From Pseudomonas sp. 8Z (GTDB taxonomy: Bacteria; Pseudomonadota; Gammaproteobacteria; Pseudomonadales; Pseudomonadaceae), in assembly GCF_902506535.1 (NCBI RefSeq), contig NZ_LR733827.1, positions 445,755-509,754 of the forward strand: DNA of 64,000 bases. Direction: 5' to 3'. The position numbers and the translations under genes are program-made. Shown here in pieces: positions 30,580 to 38,604 of this stretch. The notes below the pieces were generated by a model. The model had not been told where the DNA came from, searched no databases, and saw nothing but the letters and a program-made list of their open reading frames with translations. Within the stretch, counting starts at the first letter, position 1, and each line of letters starts with the position of its first letter.

Positions 30580-31619
30580 GCGGCTGGCTGACGACGCCCA
30601 GGCGCTTGGCTGGGTTGCCCTGGATCGGTCGGCCGATTGATGTGTTGTCCGCATTGCTGCTGGTCGTGCTGCTATTGGCTTTGGCGCTTTATGCGGCCAC
30701 CGTGGGCAGCTACTCGATGGGCATGGCTCAGCTCTGGCAGAGCCTGTTTAGTGGCGATTTGTCCGCCGTACAGGACAACGTGCTGTGGGAGTTGCGCCTG
30801 CCGCGTATTTTCCTGGCGATCCTCGGTGGCGCGGCGATGGCCTTGGCGGGCGTTCTGATGCAGTCGTTGACGCGCAATCCCCTGGCGGCGCCGGGGTTGG
30901 TCGGTGTCGAGGCGGGTGCCAGTGTGACCATGCTGCTGATTTTGGTGCTGTGGCCGTCACTACTGCCAGTGTCGCTCTATCCGCTGGCAGCGTTGCTGGG
31001 TGGCCTGGCGGTGGCGTTGTTCATCGTCGGTCTGTCCTGGCGTGGCGGTATCGCGCCGCTGCGTCTGATTCTGGTTGGCGTGGGGCTGACCGCGATGCTC
31101 GGTGCGGTTGCCGATCTGCTGATCACCTACGGCAATATCGACCGCGTCGAGTCGGCGTTGATGTGGCTGGGTGGTAGCTTGCACCGTGGTGGCTGGCCGC
31201 AGGTGCAGAGTCTGGCGTTGTGGCTGTTGCTGGCAGGCTTGCCGCTGCTGTTCTGCCATCGTCAGCTCAACCTCATGCAGTTGGGCGAGGGCGTGGCGCT
31301 CAGTCGAGGCCTCAACCTGACCTGGCTGATGCTTCTGCTGTTGCTCAGCAGTGTGATGCTGACCGCAGCGACAGTGGCCAATATCGGTGTGATGACCTTC
31401 GTTGGCCTGGTTGCGCCGCACCTGGCGCGGCAGCTCTGCGGCGACCGGCATGGCGCATTGTTGCCGCTGTGCGCGTTGTTCGGTGCCGTATTGGTCTTGC
31501 TCGGTGACACCCTGGGGCGTGCGCTGCTGCCGCCGTTGCAACTGCCTGCCGGGTTGGTTGTGGCCATTATCGGTGCTCCCTATCTGTTGATTTTGCTGGC
31601 GCGGCAACGCAGCCGTTGA
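30576..31619 (+). CDS. FecCD-family iron-siderophore permease, subunit 2
   Basis: A 347-residue BtuC/FecCD-type permease. ELRLPRIFLAILGGAAMALAGVLMQSLTRNPLAAPGLVGVEAGASV and GVMTFVGLVAPHLARQLCGDRHGALLPLCALFGAVLVLLGDTLGRAL are the two conserved segments. The ATG at 30576 overlaps the subunit-1 stop (ATGA) and follows GAGGAAGG, so this start is chosen although the frame stays open further upstream. The periplasmic binding protein follows 20 bp later. Confidence 0.92.
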   Translation: MSGWLTTPRRLAGLPWIGRPIDVLSALLLVVLLLALALYAATVGSYSMGMAQLWQSLFSGDLSAVQDNVLWELRLPRIFLAILGGAAMALAGVLMQSLTRNPLAAPGLVGVEAGASVTMLLILVLWPSLLPVSLYPLAALLGGLAVALFIVGLSWRGGIAPLRLILVGVGLTAMLGAVADLLITYGNIDRVESALMWLGGSLHRGGWPQVQSLALWLLLAGLPLLFCHRQLNLMQLGEGVALSRGLNLTWLMLLLLLSSVMLTAATVANIGVMTFVGLVAPHLARQLCGDRHGALLPLCALFGAVLVLLGDTLGRALLPPLQLPAGLVVAIIGAPYLLILLARQRSR

Positions 31620-31638
31620 CGCGCCTTCACACAAGGAC

Positions 31639-32586
31639 ATGACGAAGAAAATGGTTAATCTGAGAGCGTTTTCCCTGGCGGCCTGCGCGCTGTTCGGGCT
31701 GATTTCCGTGCAGGCGTTCGCGGCTGAGACGCGAGTGTTCGAGAACCAGTTTGGCCGTGTCGAGGTGCCGGTTGCGCCGCGTTGCGTGGTGTCCTTGCAC
31801 GATCTCAGCCTGACCACGCAGTTGCTCGAACTGGGCGTGACGCCGTGTGGTTCCACGGGCCGCAAGAAGCTGTTCTCCGATGCGCTGTTTCGTGGTGCGC
31901 AGCAGCGCTTCGATGTTTCCGCCATTCGCTACGTTGGCTCGCACCAGTCGCCTGACCTTGAGGCTATTGCGGCGTTGAAACCGGATCTGATCGTCGGGTT
32001 GTCCTATCACGAGGAGCTGAAAGAGCGACTCAGCAAGATCGCCCCTGTGGTTCTGCTGCCGGCGCGTGAGGCGGATATCAAGACCTACGCCAAGGAGCTG
32101 GCCGATCTGGTCGGCAAGCAGCAGCGCTATCAGGAGATGCTCAAGGAGTATCAGTGGATCGTTAGTGAGTTTCACAAGCGAGTCAAAGATCCTGCGCGCA
32201 TTACCGTGACCACTCTGGAGGTCTACCCGGACGGCTTTCAGTTGATCGGCCGTTCTGGCATGGATGACGTGATTGCCGACTTCGGCCTCGGGCGTGTAGC
32301 AGCCTTCAAGGAGGCGCGGCAGAACGTGCCTTACAGCCTGGAGCGCATTGGCGACTTCGACAGCGATTTCATCATCGACACCTACGAAGAAATGCTCGAC
32401 TCGGAGGCCAGTACCGAGGCGTTTCGGCAGTCGCCGCAGTGGCAGAACCTGTTTGCGGTGAAGAATCACCAATTCCTCTACTTCAACCGCAGCCGCTTCG
32501 CCGACACCATGCAGGGCATGATTGGCTCTGCCTACCTGCTGCTGTCGCACATTGGTGAACGTGCCTACAACCTACAGACGAAGTGA
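31639..32586 (+). CDS. Periplasmic ferric-siderophore-binding protein (FecB/FepB-like)
   Basis: A 315-residue protein with a cleavable signal peptide (hydrophobic LAACALFGLISVQ, cleavage after AFA). The type III solute-binding fold is visible in RCVVSLHDLSLTTQLLELGVTP, SPDLEAIAALKPDLIVGL and KIAPVVLLPAREADIKTYAKELADLVGKQQRYQEML. It should capture the ferric siderophore in the periplasm and deliver it to the FecCD-type permeases. It is the last gene of the uptake operon; a 159-bp gap with its own promoter candidate separates it from the biosynthetic genes. Confidence 0.9.
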   Translation: MTKKMVNLRAFSLAACALFGLISVQAFAAETRVFENQFGRVEVPVAPRCVVSLHDLSLTTQLLELGVTPCGSTGRKKLFSDALFRGAQQRFDVSAIRYVGSHQSPDLEAIAALKPDLIVGLSYHEELKERLSKIAPVVLLPAREADIKTYAKELADLVGKQQRYQEMLKEYQWIVSEFHKRVKDPARITVTTLEVYPDGFQLIGRSGMDDVIADFGLGRVAAFKEARQNVPYSLERIGDFDSDFIIDTYEEMLDSEASTEAFRQSPQWQNLFAVKNHQFLYFNRSRFADTMQGMIGSAYLLLSHIGERAYNLQTK

Positions 32587-32661
32587 AGAAAACTTCAGCT
32601 CGCATTTGAGGTTGGCAACGCGAAGGTTTGTCGTGAGGGTGTGAACGGATCCGGGTCTGTT

Positions 32662-32710
32662 ATCAATTAATATTGATTCTTGTTTGATAGTGAGTGGCTT
32701 TTGCGATAAT
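32662..32710 (+). promoter_or_regulatory. Palindrome and candidate promoter before the hydroxylase/NRPS operon
   Basis: ATCAAT-TAAT-ATTGAT (32662–32677) is a perfect inverted repeat. A TTGATA (32684) and GATAAT (32705) with 15-bp spacing lie just downstream. The repeat could be an iron-responsive or pathway-specific operator; it only loosely resembles a Fur box. Confidence 0.35.
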
Positions 32711-32745
32711 TTGGTGCGCCTCATCAGTAGCGCCAAGGAATCCAG

Positions 32746-33732
32746 ATGCTTACCGATTCGCTCAGCCGTGCAGGTCTCTCACAAGTTCAAGCTGATATCG
32801 AGGGGGCTCTGCCATTCGTCTTGCGTGCCCCGGTGTCGGGCGACTCCTGGCGTGATCATGCTGATCTGATCAGGCGCACTGTCGACAGCCAGTTGCAGAC
32901 CACCGGTGGCATCCTGTTCCGTGATTTCGCCTTCCGTGATGCCAACGACTTCGAGGATTTCGCCCGCAGCTTCGGCCATGAGCTGCTGACCTACGATTAC
33001 GCGTCCACGCCGCGCACCAAGCTCAACAGTCGCGTCTATACCTCCACCGAGTACCCCGCGCATCAGGTCATTCCGCTGCACAACGAGCAGTCCTACTCGT
33101 TGAACTGGCCAATGAAAATCTGGTTTCACTGCATTCAGGCCGCCCAGGTCGGCGGTGAAACACCCATTGCCGACAGTCGGCTGGTCTATCAGCGTATCGA
33201 TCCCGCCATTCGTCAGCGTTTCGCCGACAAGCGCCTGATGTATGTGCGCAACTACGGCAATGGCCTGGATCTTACTTGGCAGCAGGCTTTCAGTACCGAG
33301 GATCGCAACGAAGTCGAGCGCTTCTGCCGCCTCAGTCATATCGACTTCGAGTGGAAGGACGACGGCGAATTGCGCACTCGCCAGGTGTGTCAGGCCGTGG
33401 CCCAGCATCCGGTTACCGGGGAGTGGGTCTGGTTCAACCAGGCGCACCTGTTCCACATCTCCAACCTGCCTGCGGCGCTGCGCGAGACGCTGGTGTCCAT
33501 CGTCGGCGAGGAGGGCGTGCCGCGTAACGTCTTCTATGGCGATGGTTCGCCCATCGAGCTGGAAGCGCTGGAGCATGTGCGCGATGTGCTGCAGCGCACC
33601 CAGGTCATTTTCCCTTGGCAGACCGGCGATGCACTGATGCTCGACAACATGCTGGTTGCCCATGGGCGCTCCACCTTTCAGGGGGCGCGCAAGGTCGTGG
33701 TGGCCATGGCTGAGCCCGCGCCGGCGAACTGA
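32746..33732 (+). CDS. Stand-alone SyrP-like aspartyl beta-hydroxylase (TauD fold)
   Basis: A 328-residue Fe(II)/2-oxoglutarate dioxygenase. The iron ligands are H112 and E114 in PLHNEQSYS and the distal H306 in VAHGRSTF; R315 of GARKVVVAM is placed to bind 2-oxoglutarate. An HxE...H triad with HNE-SYS is the pattern I know from SyrP-type enzymes that hydroxylate aspartate while it is bound to an NRPS carrier domain. AAGGAATCC precedes the ATG. It heads the biosynthetic operon, 66 bp before NRPS1. I infer that it acts on Asp loaded on the tandem-carrier modules. It differs clearly from the second hydroxylase fused to NRPS3 (HNESAHQHRW). Confidence 0.85.
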   Translation: MLTDSLSRAGLSQVQADIEGALPFVLRAPVSGDSWRDHADLIRRTVDSQLQTTGGILFRDFAFRDANDFEDFARSFGHELLTYDYASTPRTKLNSRVYTSTEYPAHQVIPLHNEQSYSLNWPMKIWFHCIQAAQVGGETPIADSRLVYQRIDPAIRQRFADKRLMYVRNYGNGLDLTWQQAFSTEDRNEVERFCRLSHIDFEWKDDGELRTRQVCQAVAQHPVTGEWVWFNQAHLFHISNLPAALRETLVSIVGEEGVPRNVFYGDGSPIELEALEHVRDVLQRTQVIFPWQTGDALMLDNMLVAHGRSTFQGARKVVVAMAEPAPAN

Positions 33733-33798
33733 TGCCCCTCACTCCCGATGCCGCCGCGAAGGCGGCAGACCTCGAATCTGCAAGATGAAGGACGACAC

Positions 33799-36700
33799 AT
33801 GCTTGATCGCCTGATGCGTGACTGCTGGCTGCGCGGTATTCGCCTGTCCGCGAATGAGGGGCGTTTGATGGTTGCGGCGGCTACGCCGCAGGCCTTGAAT
33901 GCCGATCTGGAACAGGAACTGCTGGCGCGCAGCGGTGAAATTCTGCTGTGGCTTGAACGTCGCCCAGACTATTTCGCGGCGCGCCCACTGAGCGATAACG
34001 AGCAGGCGCTGTGGTTTCTGCAGCGCATGGAGCCGAACAGTTGCGCGTACAACATCGCGCTGGCCGGGCGGGTCAGGCCGCAATACCTGTGGGTGGATCT
34101 GCCTGTGCGTCTGGAGCGTGCCTGGCAGGTGGTGCAGCAGCGCTACCCGCAGTTGTGCAGCGCCTATGTCGAGCGTGATGGGGAGTTGCTGCAGTGGGAC
34201 TGCCGCCCGCAGCCCACAGCGCTGCAATGCGAAACCTTGCACGGCGCAGATGCGGCTAGCATTCAGCGCCGCGTGATCGAGCTGGCCGACAGGCCTTTTG
34301 ACCTGGCCGCTGGTGAAGTCAGCCGCCTGGTGCTGTTGCGCAATGAGCTTGGCGACCGTACCGAACACACGGTACTGCTGGGCATTCACCATATCGCCTC
34401 CGACCTGACCACCTTCGATGTGGTGTTCAGTGAGCTGTTCGCCCTGGTCGATGAGCAAGCGCTTGCCGATGTCGACCCTCAGGCCTACCGCAACTGGTGT
34501 TGCGATCTGTACGTGCGCAGTGAGGCGATCGAGGCCGAGGAGCTGGCCTGGTGGCAAACGCAGTTGGCCGATGTGCCGAGCCTGGAGCTGCCGACCGATT
34601 TCGCCTATGGCAGCAGTCAGGGCTTCGAGGGTGGAGAGCTGTCGTTCCATTTTGGCGCGGACAATAGCGAGCGCCTGCGTGCGGTGGCCAAAAGCCTGGG
34701 CGTGACGCCCTACGTCTATTGGTTCTCGCTGTTCCAGCAATTTCTCGGCGTGCTGTCCGGGCAGGACGATTTCGTGCTCGGCACCCCGAGCGGCTGGCGC
34801 CTGAAGCGCGAGCAGGCCGAGCTGCCTGGCTATCTGGTCAACCCGTTGCCGGTGCGCTGCCGTGTGCGTCGCGACCTGTCCAGCGCTGAATGGGCCAAGG
34901 CGGTAGCGGCCAACGTCAGGCAGACCTTGCGTCACCGTCACTATCCCTTCGCGCGTTTGGCCAAGCACCTCGATCTGCCCCGGCAGATGGGCAGGGCGCC
35001 GGTGTTTCAGCACATGTTCACGCTCAATAAAGAGCGCGACGTGCCGTTCGAGCGCTACATCGAGCGCATGATCGGCGAGCAGCGCGGCGCGGCTCACGAA
35101 CTGAACCTGGTGATCGTCGATGATTTGCCGGAATTCATCGGGCGCTGGCGCTACAGCAAGGCGCTGTATCGGCGCGAGAGCGTCGAGCGCTTCCAGGCGC
35201 AGTTCCTTGCCCTGGTCATGGCGGCTATGGAGCAGCCGGACGTGCCTTTCGCCGAGCTGAACTGGCTGGCTCCCGAGCACCGTTCGCAGTTGTCTGGCGA
35301 GGTGCTGCCGGTGCCGCAAGAGAGTGCCTGGCAGGCGTTCGCCAAGCAGCGCATGGCGCGTCCGCAGGCCGTCGCGCTGGAGGATGAGCAGGGCCAATTG
35401 ACTTACGCCGAGCTGGCCAAGGCGGTGGTCGCCCGTGGTGAGCGCCTGCAAGGCTCGCTGAGTGCGTTGGGCGATCGGATTGCCCTGTGCCTGCCGCGCA
35501 GCCGCGAACTGGTGATGCACATGCTTGCCGCCTGGCAGTGCGGCGCTACCTATCTGGCCCTCGATCCGCAGTGGCCTGAGTCGCGTCTGCAGGATATCTG
35601 CCTGGATGGCACGCCCAGGATCTGCGTGGGTGAGGGCGAACGGCCGCACTGGTTACCGATGTCGGTGCAGTGGCTGGCTGTGCCGAGTGCGCCGCTATTT
35701 AGCGATGCCCCGCTGCGTGTCGGTCTACCTGCGGATCTGCCAGCCTACGTGGTCTACACCTCCGGCTCCAGCGGGCGCCCCAAGGGCGTGGAGGTGACCC
35801 AGAGCAACCTCATCCACTACGCCAGCGCCTGCCTGGAACGCCTCAAGTTGAGTAGCGAAGCCAGCCTGACGAGTCTGGCCAGTTGCGCCACGGATCTGGG
35901 CCACACTGCTTTGTTCGGCGCGTTGCTCAGCGGTCGCCGCTTGCGCCTGCTGGACGAAGCATTGGCCTTCGACGCCGAGGAACTGGCGGCGCTGCTCGGG
36001 CAGCAGCCCGTGGACATGCTGAAGATCGTGCCCTCGCACCTCAATGCCCTGCTGGTGGCCAGCGAGCCGCAACGCCTGTTGCCACGCCAGTGCCTGGTAG
36101 TCGGCGGTGAAGCCCTGGGCGCCGACCTGCTGGCGCGGCTACGCGCCTTGAGCCCGAATCTGCGCATCGTCAACCACTATGGGCCCAGCGAAACCACCGT
36201 GGGTGTGTTGACTCACGAGGTCGAAGGCGAGGGTGACGCACCGCTTGGTCGCCCGTTGGCCAATCTGAGCGTCAGCGTGCGTGGGCCCGATGGCGCCGTG
36301 CTGCCGGCTGGGGTCAGTGGTGAGCTGTATATCGAAGGTGCCACCGTGGCGCGTGGTTACCTGAGCGCCAGCGAGGCCGACCGGGCGCGTTTCGGTGAGT
36401 GGGGGTATCGCACGGGCGACCGGGTGCGCCTCGATCATCTGGGCCGTGTGCTGTTCCTCGGGCGTCTGGACGAGCAGGTGAAGATTCGTGGCTACCGCGT
36501 CGAGCCCTCGGAAGTGGCGACGCAATTGCTCGCGCTGCCGCAGGTCGAGGATGCACGCGTACTCAATGCGCCAACGCCGCTGACGGGCAATCGCCTGGTG
36601 GCCTTCCTGGTCGCTGCCGCCGATGCCCTGGCGGATATCCAGACCGCGTTGCAGGCACGTCTGCCTGACTATATGCAGCCGGCGCAGTGGCATTGCCTGG

Positions 36701-38604
36701 AGGCGATGCCGCTGTTGGCCAACGGTAAGGTCGACCGTCAGGCCCTGTTGGCGCTGACCGAGCAAGCGCTGCGCAGCGTTGAAACGCGTGCCGAGCAGCC
36801 GCTGAACGAAGTCGAACGCGCCTTGCTGGAGATTTGGCGCGAGCTGTTAGGCAACCCCAATATCGGCCCGGATGACAACTTCTTCGCGCATGGCGGCGAC
36901 TCGATTCTTGGCCTGCAGATCATCGCCCGCGCACGTCAGCAGCAGATTGGCCTTACGCCCAAGCAACTGTTTGCCGAACCCAGCGTGCGAGCGCTGGCGC
37001 GGGTGGCGCAAACGCCGCAGCGGGCCAAGGTCGAGCGCCTGCTGGCGATTGCGCGGGAGATTCTGGAAAAGCCCGATCTGCAAGCCGACGACAACTTCTT
37101 CGCGGTCGGTGGCGACTCCATCCTCAGCTTGCAGATCATCGCCCGCGCCAAACAGCAGGGGTTGCAGCTCAAGCCCAAGCAGATTTTCGAGTTCCCCACG
37201 GTCAGCGGCTGGGCCGAGCAGGCGCAGCAGCTCAGCAGCGTCAAGGAAACCGGCAAGGCCGATAACGCTGAGCCGAGTGCGGCCTTCGCCCTGACACCGA
37301 TCCAGGCCTGGTTCTTCGGGCAGCAGCAGAGCACGCCGCACTACTGGAATCAGTCGCTGTTGCTGGCGGTGCACGAGCCGTTGGAGCCAGTGCGCCTGGC
37401 CCAGGCGCTGGCGACCTTGCTGCAGCGCCACAGCAGCTTGCGCCTGGTCTTCGAGCAGGGCGCGCAGGGTTGGCAGCAACGCTATCAGCCGCTGTCGACG
37501 GAGATGGCCGACACGCTGCTGCGGGTGGTCGAACAACCACTGGACGACGCGCTGTTGCAGCAGTGGCAGCAGGGCTGGCAACTGGATCGAGCGCCGTTGA
37601 TTCGCTGGGTCTATTTCACCGGCAGCGGGCACTTGCTGTGCACGGCGCACCATCTGCTGGTCGATGCCGTGTCCTGGCAGGTGCTGCTGGAGGAGTTGGA
37701 AAGCCTCTACCTCGATCCGCAGGCCGCACTGCCAGCCGCTTCCGCCAGCTTCCATCGCTGGAGTGAGGCTCTGCAGCAGCATCGTCAGGAGCCGGCTGTT
37801 TTGGCTCAGCGCGACTACTGGCAGGCGCAGTTGGCCGAGGAGGGCGAAGTCGCCCGCACTGTCAGCCTGTACGGCGCAAGCCGCACGCTGGAAACCAGGC
37901 TGACCGCCGAGAAAACCGAGCGGCTGCTAGGCGATTGCCATGAGGCCTACAGCACTCAGGTGCAGGATCTGCTGGTCGCCGCACTGGCTGGCGTGATCGG
38001 CCAGTGGCTGGGGCGCGAGCAGGTCACCCTGGAGATGGAAAGCCACGGCCGCAGTGGCTGGGAGCAGGGCCCGGATCTGTCGCGCTCGGTGGGCTGGCAC
38101 ACCAGCCGCTACCCATTGGCTGTGGCCGCCGCCGAACAGCCGGAGCAGGCGATCATCGCGGCCAAGGAAGCGCTGCGCCGCGTGCCGGAGCAAGGCGTCG
38201 GTTATGGCCTGCTGCGCCTCGATCCGCAGCATGGGCTCGGTGCCGCCTCGCTGCTCACCTTCAACTACCTGGGCCGCGTCGATCAGTGGTTGGGCAGTTC
38301 GCGTCTGTGGCGCCTGGCGCAGCCGCTGTGCCCGGCCATGCGTGCCCCCGACACCCGCCGCACTCATCTGCTGGATGTGACGGCATTGGTCGACCAGGGC
38401 CAGTTGCATATCGAATGGCGTTACGCCCCGCAGGTGCATGAACAGGCGCTGATCCGCGAGTTGGCGCAGCAATTTCAGCAGCGCCTCGAAGCCTTGCTCG
38501 AACACTGCCTGGATCCGCAAGCCGGTCGCGCTACTGCTGCCGACTTCGCCGATTCGGGGCTTTCCGACGACGAATTCCTTGGCCTGCTGGAGCAATTGCA
38601 ATGA
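33799..38604 (+). CDS. NRPS 1: docking–C–A(Asp)–T–T–E
   Basis: A 1601-residue peptide synthetase. Residues 1–55 look like a TubC-type N-terminal docking domain. A condensation domain follows (H197–H198 and D202 in HHIASDLTTFD, with Leu instead of Gly after the Asp). The adenylation domain (about 510–985, YTSGSSGRPKG) gives pocket code DLTKVGHVGK, the standard Asp code. Two carrier domains in tandem carry their phosphopantetheine serines at S1035 and S1107. An epimerase (HHLLVDAVSW from H1284, FNYLGRVDQ) ends the protein, so D-Asp or D-beta-hydroxy-Asp is passed on. The start at 33799 follows GAAGGA and begins the docking domain; an in-frame ATG at 33748 adds only an odd leader. The stop overlaps the NRPS2 start. 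Confidence 0.93.
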   Translation: MLDRLMRDCWLRGIRLSANEGRLMVAAATPQALNADLEQELLARSGEILLWLERRPDYFAARPLSDNEQALWFLQRMEPNSCAYNIALAGRVRPQYLWVDLPVRLERAWQVVQQRYPQLCSAYVERDGELLQWDCRPQPTALQCETLHGADAASIQRRVIELADRPFDLAAGEVSRLVLLRNELGDRTEHTVLLGIHHIASDLTTFDVVFSELFALVDEQALADVDPQAYRNWCCDLYVRSEAIEAEELAWWQTQLADVPSLELPTDFAYGSSQGFEGGELSFHFGADNSERLRAVAKSLGVTPYVYWFSLFQQFLGVLSGQDDFVLGTPSGWRLKREQAELPGYLVNPLPVRCRVRRDLSSAEWAKAVAANVRQTLRHRHYPFARLAKHLDLPRQMGRAPVFQHMFTLNKERDVPFERYIERMIGEQRGAAHELNLVIVDDLPEFIGRWRYSKALYRRESVERFQAQFLALVMAAMEQPDVPFAELNWLAPEHRSQLSGEVLPVPQESAWQAFAKQRMARPQAVALEDEQGQLTYAELAKAVVARGERLQGSLSALGDRIALCLPRSRELVMHMLAAWQCGATYLALDPQWPESRLQDICLDGTPRICVGEGERPHWLPMSVQWLAVPSAPLFSDAPLRVGLPADLPAYVVYTSGSSGRPKGVEVTQSNLIHYASACLERLKLSSEASLTSLASCATDLGHTALFGALLSGRRLRLLDEALAFDAEELAALLGQQPVDMLKIVPSHLNALLVASEPQRLLPRQCLVVGGEALGADLLARLRALSPNLRIVNHYGPSETTVGVLTHEVEGEGDAPLGRPLANLSVSVRGPDGAVLPAGVSGELYIEGATVARGYLSASEADRARFGEWGYRTGDRVRLDHLGRVLFLGRLDEQVKIRGYRVEPSEVATQLLALPQVEDARVLNAPTPLTGNRLVAFLVAAADALADIQTALQARLPDYMQPAQWHCLEAMPLLANGKVDRQALLALTEQALRSVETRAEQPLNEVERALLEIWRELLGNPNIGPDDNFFAHGGDSILGLQIIARARQQQIGLTPKQLFAEPSVRALARVAQTPQRAKVERLLAIAREILEKPDLQADDNFFAVGGDSILSLQIIARAKQQGLQLKPKQIFEFPTVSGWAEQAQQLSSVKETGKADNAEPSAAFALTPIQAWFFGQQQSTPHYWNQSLLLAVHEPLEPVRLAQALATLLQRHSSLRLVFEQGAQGWQQRYQPLSTEMADTLLRVVEQPLDDALLQQWQQGWQLDRAPLIRWVYFTGSGHLLCTAHHLLVDAVSWQVLLEELESLYLDPQAALPAASASFHRWSEALQQHRQEPAVLAQRDYWQAQLAEEGEVARTVSLYGASRTLETRLTAEKTERLLGDCHEAYSTQVQDLLVAALAGVIGQWLGREQVTLEMESHGRSGWEQGPDLSRSVGWHTSRYPLAVAAAEQPEQAIIAAKEALRRVPEQGVGYGLLRLDPQHGLGAASLLTFNYLGRVDQWLGSSRLWRLAQPLCPAMRAPDTRRTHLLDVTALVDQGQLHIEWRYAPQVHEQALIRELAQQFQQRLEALLEHCLDPQAGRATAADFADSGLSDDEFLGLLEQLQ

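Noticed and set aside
26228..33740. FecI/FecR-type cell-surface signalling for the receptor
   Set aside because: The receptor N-terminus is too short for a signalling domain, and no sigma or anti-sigma gene is adjacent in the window.
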